Below are positions 35,823-44,048 of a stretch of 64,000 nucleotides of DNA, piece after piece. The notes beneath the pieces are model-generated. The model was not told the DNA's origin, ran no database searches, and was given only the letters and a program-made list of their open reading frames with translations. Made by a program: the position numbers and the translations under genes. Each line of letters starts with the position of its first letter. The stretch's first letter is position 1. The DNA comes from Enterococcus sp. CSURQ0835 (GTDB lineage Bacteria > Bacillota > Bacilli > Lactobacillales > Enterococcaceae), in assembly GCF_902706605.1 (NCBI RefSeq), contig NZ_CACSLH010000002.1, forward strand, positions 1 through 64,000. Direction: 5' to 3'.

Positions 35823-36506
35823 ATGAAGCGCGAAAATCCTTTTTTTGTCTTTAATCCTAAGTCTTATCTCTATGGAGCAAAATTATTGGATTTAGCATTG
35901 GTAGCGGATGATTTGGCGCAAAAATATCCACAGCATTCAATCTTTATGACTGTTCCAGTTGCTGAAATGGCAACGATTGCTGCTCAAACGAAAAAAATCA
36001 TCGTGACAGCTCAGCATGTTGATGGGATCTTACCAGGTCGTGGAATGGGAAAAATTTTACCAGAATCACTTTATGCAGCCGGTGCTCGAGCAGTTTTTTT
36101 AAATCATGCGGAACATCCGTTAACAATCACGGCTTTAGTCGCAGCAGTCAAGCGAGCTAAAGCGTTAGGAATTTTGACGATCGTGTGTGCTGATTCGATC
36201 AAAGAAGCGCAAATGATTGCTAATTTAGCACCAGACATCATCTTATGTGAGCCAACTGAATTGATTGGAACTGGAAAGACGAGCGGTCAACAGTACATCA
36301 AACAAACACAACAAGTAATTCGGTTGATCGATCCAAAAATTTTAATCATGCAGGCAGCTGGTATCAGTAGTCCAACTGATGTTTATCGAACGATCCAATT
36401 AGGTGCAGATGGAACTGGTTGTACGAGTGGGATTACTAAAGCGTCTGATCCAGCCCAAATGTTACGCGAAATGGTCGCCGCTTTAGTAGAAGCTAGTGAG
36501 GAGTGA
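35823..36506 (+). CDS. Triosephosphate isomerase paralogue, short archaeal-like type
   Basis: This 227-aa TIM-barrel protein is shorter than bacterial TpiA (about 250 aa). The Asn-Lys pair is in 'FVFNPKSYL', the electrophilic His region in 'FLNHAEHP' (IGHSERR in normal TpiA), and the catalytic Glu in 'LCEPTELIGTGKTSG', which is the archaeal TIM pattern. 'DGTGCTSGITKA' is the phosphate loop. It might isomerise a triose or tetrulose phosphate made in this pathway; related TIM-like isomerases act in erythritol catabolism. It is probably not the housekeeping enzyme. Confidence 0.78.
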   Translation: MKRENPFFVFNPKSYLYGAKLLDLALVADDLAQKYPQHSIFMTVPVAEMATIAAQTKKIIVTAQHVDGILPGRGMGKILPESLYAAGARAVFLNHAEHPLTITALVAAVKRAKALGILTIVCADSIKEAQMIANLAPDIILCEPTELIGTGKTSGQQYIKQTQQVIRLIDPKILIMQAAGISSPTDVYRTIQLGADGTGCTSGITKASDPAQMLREMVAALVEASEE

Positions 36507-36510
36507 GCAG

Positions 36511-37038
36511 ATGAAAGTAGTACACACGCAATTTTTCGTTGAGTCAAATGGCCGGCGTGTAACGTATCATAATATTACCGAAAAAGTCACTGAAGCTATT
36601 AAAACTTCTGGGATCGATGATGGTTTTTGTGTGATCACTACGCCGCACACCACTTGTTCAATCGTATTAGAAGAATTCGTCCATGACCAGGACTGGAACG
36701 GGGATGAATTTTTGCAAGTCGATCAAAATCGGTTATTAGAAAAAATGATTCCTCGTCAATTGACAGAATCTGATTATTTGTATCCCGGTCCTAAGCATGT
36801 TCAGTTTTTGCAGGAACTAGCTGCAGCTAATCCCGATTATCCAGCTGATCCCGCTACGATTTTGAATGCAGATGCGCATATCAAAGCATCTTTGTTTGGT
36901 TCAAGTGAATTTGTGATCATAAAAGCGGGCAAACCATTGATTGGCTCAGTTGGCTCTTTGTATTATATTGATTGGGATCAAAATCGAAAACGTCAACGAA
37001 CCTGTAATTTAATGCTAATGGGTGAACGAGGTGAGTGA
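36511..37038 (+). CDS. YjbQ-family (UPF0047) protein
   Basis: This 175-aa protein has the family core 'TEKVTEAIKTSGIDDGFCVITTPHTTCSIVLEE' (His-Thr-Thr) and the C-terminal 'GSSEFVIIKAGKPLIGSVGSLYYID'. It is longer than the roughly 135-aa YjbQ, with an insert around residues 55-115. The biochemical role of the family is unsettled. I take the ATG at 36511 with GAGGAGTGAG upstream; the GTG at 36496 would overlap the isomerase gene. It is last in the 33.2-37.0 kb operon, which suggests a metabolic role. Confidence 0.75.
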   Translation: MKVVHTQFFVESNGRRVTYHNITEKVTEAIKTSGIDDGFCVITTPHTTCSIVLEEFVHDQDWNGDEFLQVDQNRLLEKMIPRQLTESDYLYPGPKHVQFLQELAAANPDYPADPATILNADAHIKASLFGSSEFVIIKAGKPLIGSVGSLYYIDWDQNRKRQRTCNLMLMGERGE

Positions 37039-37068
37039 GGAGTAGTTTCAAATAGCAAGGAGGACTCA

Positions 37069-37099
37069 AGCAAGTGAGAATACTCACTTGCTATTTTTA
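37069..37099 (+). terminator. Terminator after the yjbQ-like gene
   Basis: AGCAAGTGAG pairs with CTCACTTGCT around AATA, followed by ATTTTTATTT. An upstream copy of AAATAGCAAG (37050-37059) could form an alternative, longer stem. Confidence 0.82.
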
Positions 37100-37123
37100 T
37101 TTAAAAAACCAGAAAAGAAAGCG

Positions 37124-37150
37124 TTGACAAAATAAGGTCCGTGTTATACT
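37124..37150 (+). promoter_or_regulatory. Promoter of the SAF-oxidoreductase / second gut operon
   Basis: TTGACA (37124-37129) and TATACT (37145-37150) are only 15 bp apart, so it is probably weak or controlled. Confidence 0.55.
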
Positions 37151-37167
37151 AAACTCGTAATTAACAA

Positions 37168-37186
37168 ATGACAAATAAATTGTCAT
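37168..37186. promoter_or_regulatory. Putative operator, ATGACAA half-sites
   Basis: ATGACAA and TTGTCAT form an inverted repeat (7-5-7). A further direct copy, ATGACAA, starts about 2 bp downstream. The location just after the promoter suits a SorC-type regulator, probably the one at 40959-41924. Confidence 0.5.
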
Positions 37187-37211
37187 ATGACAAAAACTAG
37201 GAGGAAGAATC

Positions 37212-38462
37212 ATGACGTTATATGGACAGCTTTTGGAAAGAGAAGAAAATAACGAACTTATCAAAGTTGGGGTGATCGGTGCAGGTCAGATGGGGTTTGG
37301 GATGATCGCTCAGATCTCAACGATTCCAGGAATGGCTGTAACTGGAATCAGCGATATTAATCCAGCAGCAGCACAACGAGCAGCTGATGCTTATAATGCA
37401 AGCGCTAACAAGAAAGTTGACATTTTGACTAGTGCTGATTTTAAAGAGATCATTCATTCCGATCGAGTTGAAGTGATCGTTGATGCGACTGGTGTTCCTG
37501 AAGTAGGTGCTCAAATCTCGTTTGAGACTTTACTAGCTAAAAAGCATTTAGTTTTATTAAATGTCGAAGTCGATATCACAATTGGTCCTTTGATGAAAAA
37601 ATTATATGATTCTGCTGGTTTAGTTTACACAGGATCAGATGGTGATGAGCCTGCCGTTACAACTGAGCTATTCGAATTTGCGAAAACGATGGGAATGGAA
37701 GTTTTAGTCGCTGGTAAAGGGAAAAATAACAAATTAAAAATTGGGGCAAATCCAGATACTGCTCAAGCAGAAGCGGATGCAAAAAAAATGTCGAGTCATA
37801 TGCTAGCGGCTTTCCAAGATGGTACGAAGACGATGGCTGAGATGAATTTGTTATCTAATGCAATTGGTTTTGTACCAGATAAAGTTGGTATGCACGGAAT
37901 CAAAGGAGATCTGGATTCTGTGATTACTGATTTAAATACGAAAGAAAATGGCGGAATTTTAGATAATTTTGGTGTAGTTGAATATGTAGATGGGCTCGCT
38001 CCAGGGGTATTCGTAATCGTCAAAGGTCAAAATGATGGTGTGGCCCACGAATTAAGCTACTTAATGAAAAAAGGTGATCGGGATCATCATATCCTATACC
38101 GGCCATTCCACTTAGCAAGTTTAGAAACGCCATTAACGATTGCGAAAGCAGTCTTAAATCATGATCATGCGATCGTTCCATTAGGGGCTCCAATTTCTGA
38201 AACAGTTGCTGTTGCTAAAAAGGATATCAAAAAAGGTGAAAAGATCGATGGTATCGGTGGCTATTGTGTCCGCGGTGTATTAGAAACACATGCTGATATG
38301 GTGAAAAACAATAATGTTCCAATCGGTTTGGTTGGCGGTTCTTCAGTTGCAAAACGTGATATTAAAGATGGTTCTTTCCTAACGTTGGATGATATTGAAC
38401 TAGATGAATCAACTACCGTTTATCGTCTGCGGAAATTACAAGATCAGACATTTGTGGAATAA
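37212..38462 (+). CDS. NAD(P)-binding oxidoreductase with C-terminal SAF domain (homoserine-dehydrogenase-like)
   Basis: The protein has 416 aa. An N-terminal Rossmann domain shows 'VGVIGAGQMGFGMIAQI', followed by 'SDINPAAAQRAADAY' and 'VIVDATGVPEVGAQ'. The C-terminus ends with a SAF-like domain ('AKKDIKKGEKIDG', 'VAKRDIKDGSFLTLDDIEL') as in antifreeze-like and UxaA-type sugar enzymes. This corresponds to the COG4091 group, annotated as predicted homoserine dehydrogenase, but its place in a Gut PTS operon argues for a sugar or polyol substrate. The reaction is unknown. AGGAGGAAG lies 5 nt before the ATG. Confidence 0.75.
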   Translation: MTLYGQLLEREENNELIKVGVIGAGQMGFGMIAQISTIPGMAVTGISDINPAAAQRAADAYNASANKKVDILTSADFKEIIHSDRVEVIVDATGVPEVGAQISFETLLAKKHLVLLNVEVDITIGPLMKKLYDSAGLVYTGSDGDEPAVTTELFEFAKTMGMEVLVAGKGKNNKLKIGANPDTAQAEADAKKMSSHMLAAFQDGTKTMAEMNLLSNAIGFVPDKVGMHGIKGDLDSVITDLNTKENGGILDNFGVVEYVDGLAPGVFVIVKGQNDGVAHELSYLMKKGDRDHHILYRPFHLASLETPLTIAKAVLNHDHAIVPLGAPISETVAVAKKDIKKGEKIDGIGGYCVRGVLETHADMVKNNNVPIGLVGGSSVAKRDIKDGSFLTLDDIELDESTTVYRLRKLQDQTFVE

Positions 38463-38466
38463 AAGT

Positions 38467-38498
38467 AAAACAGATAGAGCTATGGCTCTATCTGTTTT
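38467..38498 (+). terminator. Intercistronic hairpin (partial terminator)
   Basis: A perfect 14-bp stem (38467-38480 with 38485-38498) around TATG ends in TTTT. It lies between the oxidoreductase gene and the permease genes and should lower permease expression relative to the enzyme. Confidence 0.75.
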
Positions 38499-38513
38499 AG
38501 AAATGGGGTTCAT

Positions 38514-38897
38514 ATGAATTCAGTTTTGATTGTGGTCTTAGCATTCATGGCACTGCAAAGTTTGGCAAGTATGTTACAAGTAAAGTATTACCAAAGATTT
38601 ATTCAACAAGTCACGGAAGCATATAAGGGACGATCGAATTATGAATTTTATACCGATGTTTCAAAAGGATTTTTAATGAAGACCGTGATTGCAGTTGTGT
38701 TAGATGAAAAAGGAAAAATTATTACTTGTTATCTGTGTCGTGGCTTTACGATTTTTGCTAAATTTAGACAGCTGAAAGATTTTAATGGAAGATCATTAGC
38801 TGAGATTCATCAAAGAGAAATAGAACAAGTTCGTTTGACTCAAGCGGAAACTTTGTTAAATAAAATTTATTCCCGAAAGCTGCAAGCAACCTCTTAA
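38514..38897 (+). CDS. GutM-family protein, short
   Basis: This 127-aa protein has one N-terminal membrane segment (about residues 4-20) and a cytoplasmic part, 'DVSKGFLMKTVIAVVLDEKGKIITCY'. It resembles GutM by position and build but is 34 aa shorter than the copy at 23927-24412 and lacks its 'RRPGRL' stretch. It probably helps to control the second Gut-type permease. It is preceded by a 14-bp hairpin and GGGGTT. Confidence 0.68.
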   Translation: MNSVLIVVLAFMALQSLASMLQVKYYQRFIQQVTEAYKGRSNYEFYTDVSKGFLMKTVIAVVLDEKGKIITCYLCRGFTIFAKFRQLKDFNGRSLAEIHQREIEQVRLTQAETLLNKIYSRKLQATS

Positions 38898-38915
38898 TTT
38901 GAAAGGAGTTTATTT

Positions 38916-39458
38916 ATGAAATACATTGAGTGGCTAGGTAAAAACTTTATTGGTCTTTTTGAAGCAGGCGGTAAACAATTTATGAGCTTTATGACTGGAA
39001 TCGTGCCACTACTGATCGTCTTATTGACCTTCACGTATTCTGTGATTGCTTTTATTGGTGAAGAACGGGTAGATCGAGCAATTCGCTATTGTTCAAAATA
39101 TTTACTTTTACGCTATTCTGTGATGCCAATTTTATCAGTGTTGATGTTAACAAATCCGATGGCTTATACATTTGGAAAATTTGTTCGTGAAGAGGAAAAG
39201 CCGGCCTTTTATGATTCAGTCGTTTCTTTTTTACATCCAGTGACGGGGTTATTTCCTTATGCAAATGCGGGAGAATTATTTGTTTATCTCGGAATTGCCA
39301 ATGGCGTGATGAAAGCTGGTCATAGTCAATCAAGCTTAGCTGTTCGCTATTTTTTAGTGGGTGTGATTGTCATTTTGATGCGAGGGATCGTCACTGAAAA
39401 ATTGACGAAGTTTTTAATCGCGAAAGAAGCCAAAAAAGCGCAAGTCGCGGAATCTTAA
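38916..39458 (+). CDS. Second PTS glucitol-family EIIC (GutC-like)
   Basis: This 180-aa membrane protein is clearly a paralogue of GutC at 24415-24975. Shared blocks are 'TGIVPLLIVLLTFTYSVIAFIGEERV', 'MPILSVLMLTNPMAYTFGKFV' and 'GLFPYANAGELFVYLGIANG'. The substrate-region residues differ between the two copies, which suggests another polyol or ketose. AAAGGAG precedes the ATG. It forms one permease with the EIIBC encoded next. Confidence 0.9.
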   Translation: MKYIEWLGKNFIGLFEAGGKQFMSFMTGIVPLLIVLLTFTYSVIAFIGEERVDRAIRYCSKYLLLRYSVMPILSVLMLTNPMAYTFGKFVREEEKPAFYDSVVSFLHPVTGLFPYANAGELFVYLGIANGVMKAGHSQSSLAVRYFLVGVIVILMRGIVTEKLTKFLIAKEAKKAQVAES

Positions 39459-39470
39459 GGAGGATGAGAC

Positions 39471-40532
39471 ATGTATAAAACAGTCTTTGTTGAGCCGGGA
39501 AGTAGCGGTTGGGGCATCGGATTAACTTTAACTCCAACTGATAAAAGAAATAAAGTCGTTTCTGTAACAGGAGGAGGCATCCATCCAGTCGCGCAACAAA
39601 TTGCTGACTTAGCCGGAGTCGAAGCTTGGGATGGTTTCAAAAATCAAATCCCAGAAGATGAAATGTTGTGTGCGGTAATTGATTGTGGAGGAACAGCCCG
39701 TATCGGCGTGTATCCGATGAAACGAATTCCAACCGTTGATATCTTACCTTCGTCACCATCAGGACCTTTAGCTAAACACATTACCGAAGATATTTTCGTT
39801 TCAGGCGTTAAGCCGGAAAATATTGTCTTAAAAGAGAATATTGCGGATAGAGAAACTGCAGGAATCAATCAAAGAATCAAAAGTGAAGCAGAATCGATTG
39901 CCGCGACTGAAAAAATCATTACAAAGCAAGCCGAACCAAATGACGAAGAATTTGAGACGAAGTACGCCAAAGCAAAAGAAGTACATGCAAAAGAAAATGC
40001 GAAAAAAGATGGCTTTCTAGTTCGATTCTCTCGTGGAATTGGCGGTGTGATGGGTGTTTTCTATCAATCAGGTCGGGATGCAGTTGATATGTTATTGAAA
40101 AATATTATTCCGTTTATGGCATTTATTAGTATGATGATCGGGATTATCAACTATACTGGAATTGGTGATTGGATCGCAAAAGTCTTATCACCACTTGCAG
40201 GTTCACTGCCAGGGATGATTGTGTTAGCATTGGTTTGTAGTATTCCAGTCTTGTCACCAATTTTAGGACCCGGTGCTGTTATTTCTCAAGTAATTGGTGT
40301 CTTGATCGGAACTCAAATCGCGAACGGCTCAATTCCAGTTCAATATGCGTTGCCAGCGCTATTTGCGATTAATGCTCATGTTGGTTGCGACTTTATCCCA
40401 GTGGGGCTATCATTAGGAGAAGCCAAACCTGAAACGGTTCAAGTTGGGGTGCCAGCGATTCTTTACAGCCGAATGTTTACTGGGTTTGCGGCGGTTATTA
40501 TCGCGTGGGTATTTAGTTTTGGAATGTATTAA
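39471..40532 (+). CDS. Second PTS glucitol-family EIIBC (GutB-like)
   Basis: The protein has 353 aa. The EIIB domain (1-115) keeps the phosphocysteine region '[18 protein letters not shown]'. A long, charged linker (about 120-185, rich in Glu and Lys) is some 20 residues longer than in GutB. The C-domain has '[19 protein letters not shown]', '[19 protein letters not shown]' and '[20 protein letters not shown]'. It phosphorylates the incoming substrate, whose identity is unknown. AAGGAGG precedes the ATG. Confidence 0.9.
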   Translation: MYKTVFVEPGSSGWGIGLTLTPTDKRNKVVSVTGGGIHPVAQQIADLAGVEAWDGFKNQIPEDEMLCAVIDCGGTARIGVYPMKRIPTVDILPSSPSGPLAKHITEDIFVSGVKPENIVLKENIADRETAGINQRIKSEAESIAATEKIITKQAEPNDEEFETKYAKAKEVHAKENAKKDGFLVRFSRGIGGVMGVFYQSGRDAVDMLLKNIIPFMAFISMMIGIINYTGIGDWIAKVLSPLAGSLPGMIVLALVCSIPVLSPILGPGAVISQVIGVLIGTQIANGSIPVQYALPALFAINAHVGCDFIPVGLSLGEAKPETVQVGVPAILYSRMFTGFAAVIIAWVFSFGMY

Positions 40533-40544
40533 GGAGGAGAAAAG

Positions 40545-40898
40545 ATGTTTAAAACAAAAATCGTCGAGATCGGCTCAATGGTGCCAGCTTTTGAAGAAGA
40601 ACAATTAGTGATTTTATTTGGACCTAAAGCAACACCGGAATTACGAGATATCTCAGTGATTCATGAAGTAGCGTCTCAGCCCAATGGAGTCCTGAAAGCT
40701 GGGGGGAAGATCAAATTTGGTGATGATGTTTTTACGATTGAAGAAGTCGGCTCACAAGCCAATGCGAATTTTGATGAGTTAGGGCATATTTCAATTTATT
40801 TTAGAAATGAAGTTGGTGAAGTATTGCCGGGAGCGATCATTGCTAGCCCGGGAAAATTTCCTCAGTTGGAAGTTGGGGCAGAGATTGAATTTATGTAA
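40545..40898 (+). CDS. Second PTS glucitol-family EIIA (GutA-like, His present)
   Basis: This 117-aa protein has the EIIA-Gut framework 'EEQLVILFGPKATPELRDI', 'VGSQANANFDELGHISIYF' and 'EVLPGAIIA'. Unlike the copy at 26019-26372, it retains a His at the expected phosphorylation position ('SVIHEVAS'), so it could serve one or both permeases. AAGGAGGAG lies 7 nt before the ATG. It is the last permease gene, before a terminator. Confidence 0.88.
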   Translation: MFKTKIVEIGSMVPAFEEEQLVILFGPKATPELRDISVIHEVASQPNGVLKAGGKIKFGDDVFTIEEVGSQANANFDELGHISIYFRNEVGEVLPGAIIASPGKFPQLEVGAEIEFM

Positions 40899-40907
40899 AT
40901 CTATTTT

Positions 40908-40939
40908 GAAAACACCGCCAAAGTAACTGCGGTGTTTTC
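40908..40939 (+). terminator. Terminator-like hairpin before the second SorC regulator
   Basis: GAAAACACCGC pairs with GCGGTGTTTTC; the T run is within the stem. It may attenuate read-through into the regulator gene. Confidence 0.7.
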
Positions 40940-40958
40940 TAGTTTAGGGGAAAAGATT

Positions 40959-41924
40959 ATGGCAAATAGTGGGGACCGTGACTTAGTAAAAGTTGCGACG
41001 ATGTATTATAAAGAAGATATGAAACAATCAGAAATCGCAAAACATTTAGGGATTTCGCGTTCGTTAGTTTCAAAGTATTTGATTGATGCCCGAAATCAAG
41101 GAATTGTTGATATTTATATTCGCAGTGAGAGTGCGTATTCCATTGAGTTAGAAATTGAACTCGAAAAAAAATTTGGATTACATAAAGCAGTCGTCTTAGA
41201 TACTAATAATCTTCGAGAAAATGAAATTGAACGCTTGATTGTTCAAACGGCGATTCAAGCACTTCGCAAGGATATTGCTAAAGCTCATACAATCGGTTTG
41301 TCTTGGGGAAAGATGTTACGCCGTTTCATTGATGAATATCCCTATCAAAACGATCCTGAGACGACGATCATTCCCTTGATCGGTGGGATGGGCTCAGAGT
41401 ATGTAGATATTCATTCGAACCAATTAGCTTATGATCTTGCCCGGAAGTTACGAGCAAAATGTAAATATTTATATGTCCCAGCATTAGTTGACAACCAGGC
41501 AATTAAGTCTTATTTATTAGAAAATGAAGCGATCAAAGCCGTCTTAGGAGCTGGTCGCAAGGTTGATCTTGCTTTAGTTGGACTTGCATCACCTTTCAGC
41601 AAAAATAATACGATGTTGCAAATCGGTTATATTAATACGGAAGATGTAGCACAACTCAAGTCAGCGCAAGTCGTAGGCGACATCAACTCACGATTTTTTG
41701 ACGAACAGGGAAATGAGTCAGAGTGTCAAATCAATCAATATGTGATGGGGATCAATCTGGCAGATTTGAAAAAAATTGAAAAAGTCGCAGCAATTTGTTT
41801 TGAAGAAGATAAGCAAAATGTTTTGTATACTGCGCTAAAAGCTGACTTACTTAATATTATCACTGTTACGGATACTTTGGCCGAATACTTACTTGGTCGG
41901 TTAAAAGAAGAAGACGAGGATTGA
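40959..41924 (+). CDS. SorC-family sugar-binding transcriptional regulator
   Basis: The protein has 321 aa. The helix-turn-helix is 'MKQSEIAKHLGISRSLVSKYLIDARNQGIVDI'. The sugar-binding domain has 'TIGLSWGKMLRRFIDEYP', 'IPLIGGMGSE' and 'INQYVMGINLADLKKIEK'. It differs substantially from the SorC-type protein at 32073-33038, so the two probably read different effectors or operators. The ATG at 40959 follows AGGGGA; the GTG at 40932 lies within the terminator stem. It likely controls the operon starting at 37212. Confidence 0.9.
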   Translation: MANSGDRDLVKVATMYYKEDMKQSEIAKHLGISRSLVSKYLIDARNQGIVDIYIRSESAYSIELEIELEKKFGLHKAVVLDTNNLRENEIERLIVQTAIQALRKDIAKAHTIGLSWGKMLRRFIDEYPYQNDPETTIIPLIGGMGSEYVDIHSNQLAYDLARKLRAKCKYLYVPALVDNQAIKSYLLENEAIKAVLGAGRKVDLALVGLASPFSKNNTMLQIGYINTEDVAQLKSAQVVGDINSRFFDEQGNESECQINQYVMGINLADLKKIEKVAAICFEEDKQNVLYTALKADLLNIITVTDTLAEYLLGRLKEEDED

Positions 41925-42096
41925 TAAGATTAGCTTTTATGAATGAGTTTTATTTAGCTAGACTAAGTTGATTTGCGGCATCCTTTTTTCACAATGAGAA
42001 AATTTAAGAGAGTCGTTATATCATCATGCTAAAAAATCTGATCGAGTGTTTTACCTTTTACTACTACGATCATGTGATTCAAAATTCTACAATTGT

Positions 42097-42146
42097 GCCG
42101 AACTTCAAATTAGACTAAAACTCTAATTTTGAAGTTCGGCTTCTTT
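42097..42146 (+). terminator. Terminator in the 41925-42253 gap
   Basis: GCCGAACTTCAAATTAG (42097-42113) pairs, with one bulged base, with CTAATTTTGAAGTTCGGC (42123-42140), then TTCTTT. Nothing gene-like was seen in the rest of the 329-base gap. Confidence 0.8.
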
Positions 42147-42188
42147 GACGTCTTGTCATATAAGAATTTATTATCAAAACCCGCCCCT

Positions 42189-42218
42189 TTGACTATAATA
42201 ACATCCGCCTTCTATACT
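42189..42218 (+). promoter_or_regulatory. mleS promoter
   Basis: TTGACT (42189-42194), 18-bp spacer, TATACT (42213-42218), 36 nt before the start codon. No LysR-type mleR gene is nearby. Confidence 0.7.
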
Positions 42219-42253
42219 AGCTCTCGTAATCAAATCTGAGGAGGAAATAATCC

Positions 42254-43903
42254 ATGTTAAAAGGTGCTAACTTGTTAAATAATCCGTTTCTAAATAAAGG
42301 AACGGCTTTTACAAAAGAAGAAAGAGAAAAATACGGCTTGACTGGGATGTTACCCGCAACGGTTCAAACATTAGAACAACAAGCAGTTCAAGCTTATGGT
42401 CAATATTTAAGCAAACCATCTGATTTAGAAAAACGTATTTTCCTAATGAACGTCTTCAACACAAACCGGACACTATTCTACAAATTGATGGGGCAACATT
42501 TAGTTGAATTCATGCCGATCGTGTATGATCCAGTGGTGGCTGATTCCATCGAGCAATACAATGAATTATTTTTGAAACCGCAAGATGCTGCCTTTTTATC
42601 AATCGATGATCCTGATTCTATTGAAGTAGCGTTAAAAAATGCTGCGGATGGTCGTGACATTCGTTTGATCGTAGTCACAGATGCTGAAGGAATCTTAGGT
42701 ATGGGGGACTGGGGCGTTAATGGTGTCGATATCGCAATCGGTAAATTGATGGTTTATACCGCTGCTGCAGGGATCAACCCTAACCAAGTTTTACCCGTTT
42801 CAATCGATGCTGGGACCAACAACCAAACCTTGATCGACAATCCATTATACTTAGGCAATCGTCATGAACGGATCTATGGTGAACAATACGATGCCTTCAT
42901 CGAAAAATTCGTGAATGTTTCAACGACGTTATTTCCTGAATTATTATTGCATTGGGAAGACTTTGGTCGTGGAAATGCTGCTCATATCTTAGAGCGTTAT
43001 CAAGATAAGATCACGACTTTCAACGATGATATCCAAGGAACGGGGATCGTAGTTTTGGCTGGTGTTTTAGGCGGCTTGAACATTTCTCAAGAAGAATTAA
43101 AAGACCAAACGATCTTAACTTATGGTGCCGGAACTGCCGGTGTCGGAATCGCCAATATCTTATTAGATGAAATGGTGCGTTCTGGAATTCCCGAAGCAGA
43201 AGCCCGCACCCATTTCTATCAAGTTGATAAACAAGGTCTCTTGTTTGAAGACACAGCAGATTTGACACCCGGTCAAAAACCATTTGTCAGAAAACGCAGT
43301 GAATTTGCAAATGCAGAAGAACTAACGAACTTGGAAGCTGTAGTTAAAGCGATCCATCCAACGATCATGATCGGAACGTCGACTCAACCTGGTGCATTTA
43401 CAGAAGAAATCGTCAAAGAAATCGCAGCTCATACTGCTCGTCCAATCATCATGCCTTTATCTAACCCAACAAAATTAGCGGAAGCAACTGCTGCTGATTT
43501 AATCAAATGGACGGATGGTAAAGCCTTGATCGGAACAGGTATCCCGGCTGATGATGTGGAATACAACGGTGTCACGTATCAAATCGGCCAAGCAAACAAT
43601 GCGTTGATGTACCCAGGTTTAGGCCTAGGCCTGATTGCATCAACTGCAACTCGGGTCACTGGCCAAACGATTTCAGATGCTAGCCATGCGCTAGGCGGAA
43701 TCGTGGATGTCACTAAACCAGGTGCATCGATTTTACCTCCTGTTTCAAAAATCAATGAATTCTCACAAACGATCGCTGAAACAGTAGCTGCTTCTGTTGT
43801 GAAACAAGGTTTGAACCGGGAAACGATCGGTTCGGTCAAAGAAGCGGTGGAACAAGCAAAATGGTATCCCGTTTACGGTGACGAAAATGCAAACCAAGTT
43901 TAA
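42254..43903 (+). CDS. mleS: Malolactic enzyme
   Basis: This 549-aa NAD- and Mn-dependent enzyme decarboxylates L-malate directly to L-lactate. The N-terminus '[19 protein letters not shown]', '[12 protein letters not shown]', '[14 protein letters not shown]', '[22 protein letters not shown]', '[16 protein letters not shown]' and the Rossmann '[13 protein letters not shown]' match Oenococcus and Lactococcus MleA/MleS closely. Ordinary malic enzyme shares the fold but fits less well, and the malate transporter gene next door supports this call. An AGGAGG site precedes the ATG. Confidence 0.93.
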   Translation: MLKGANLLNNPFLNKGTAFTKEEREKYGLTGMLPATVQTLEQQAVQAYGQYLSKPSDLEKRIFLMNVFNTNRTLFYKLMGQHLVEFMPIVYDPVVADSIEQYNELFLKPQDAAFLSIDDPDSIEVALKNAADGRDIRLIVVTDAEGILGMGDWGVNGVDIAIGKLMVYTAAAGINPNQVLPVSIDAGTNNQTLIDNPLYLGNRHERIYGEQYDAFIEKFVNVSTTLFPELLLHWEDFGRGNAAHILERYQDKITTFNDDIQGTGIVVLAGVLGGLNISQEELKDQTILTYGAGTAGVGIANILLDEMVRSGIPEAEARTHFYQVDKQGLLFEDTADLTPGQKPFVRKRSEFANAEELTNLEAVVKAIHPTIMIGTSTQPGAFTEEIVKEIAAHTARPIIMPLSNPTKLAEATAADLIKWTDGKALIGTGIPADDVEYNGVTYQIGQANNALMYPGLGLGLIASTATRVTGQTISDASHALGGIVDVTKPGASILPPVSKINEFSQTIAETVAASVVKQGLNRETIGSVKEAVEQAKWYPVYGDENANQV

Positions 43904-43947
43904 TTTTTCACTTATTTAATTAAAGAAACTCAAACGATCAGAAGAAC

Positions 43948-44001
43948 AGCATCAAGCTCTAGTCAGTTGCGGAACTACCGTAGCGTTAGCGGCTTGATGC
44001 T
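43948..44001 (+). other. Intercistronic hairpin between mleS and mleP
   Basis: AGCATCAAGC (43948-43957) and GCTTGATGCT (43992-44001) form a perfect 10-bp stem enclosing 34 nt. A weak T-rich stretch follows. It could attenuate or stabilise the mRNA. Confidence 0.6.
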
Positions 44002-44048
44002 CAACTTTTGTTTTGGTCGTAGAGGAGAAAGGAAAGAATAAAAATATA

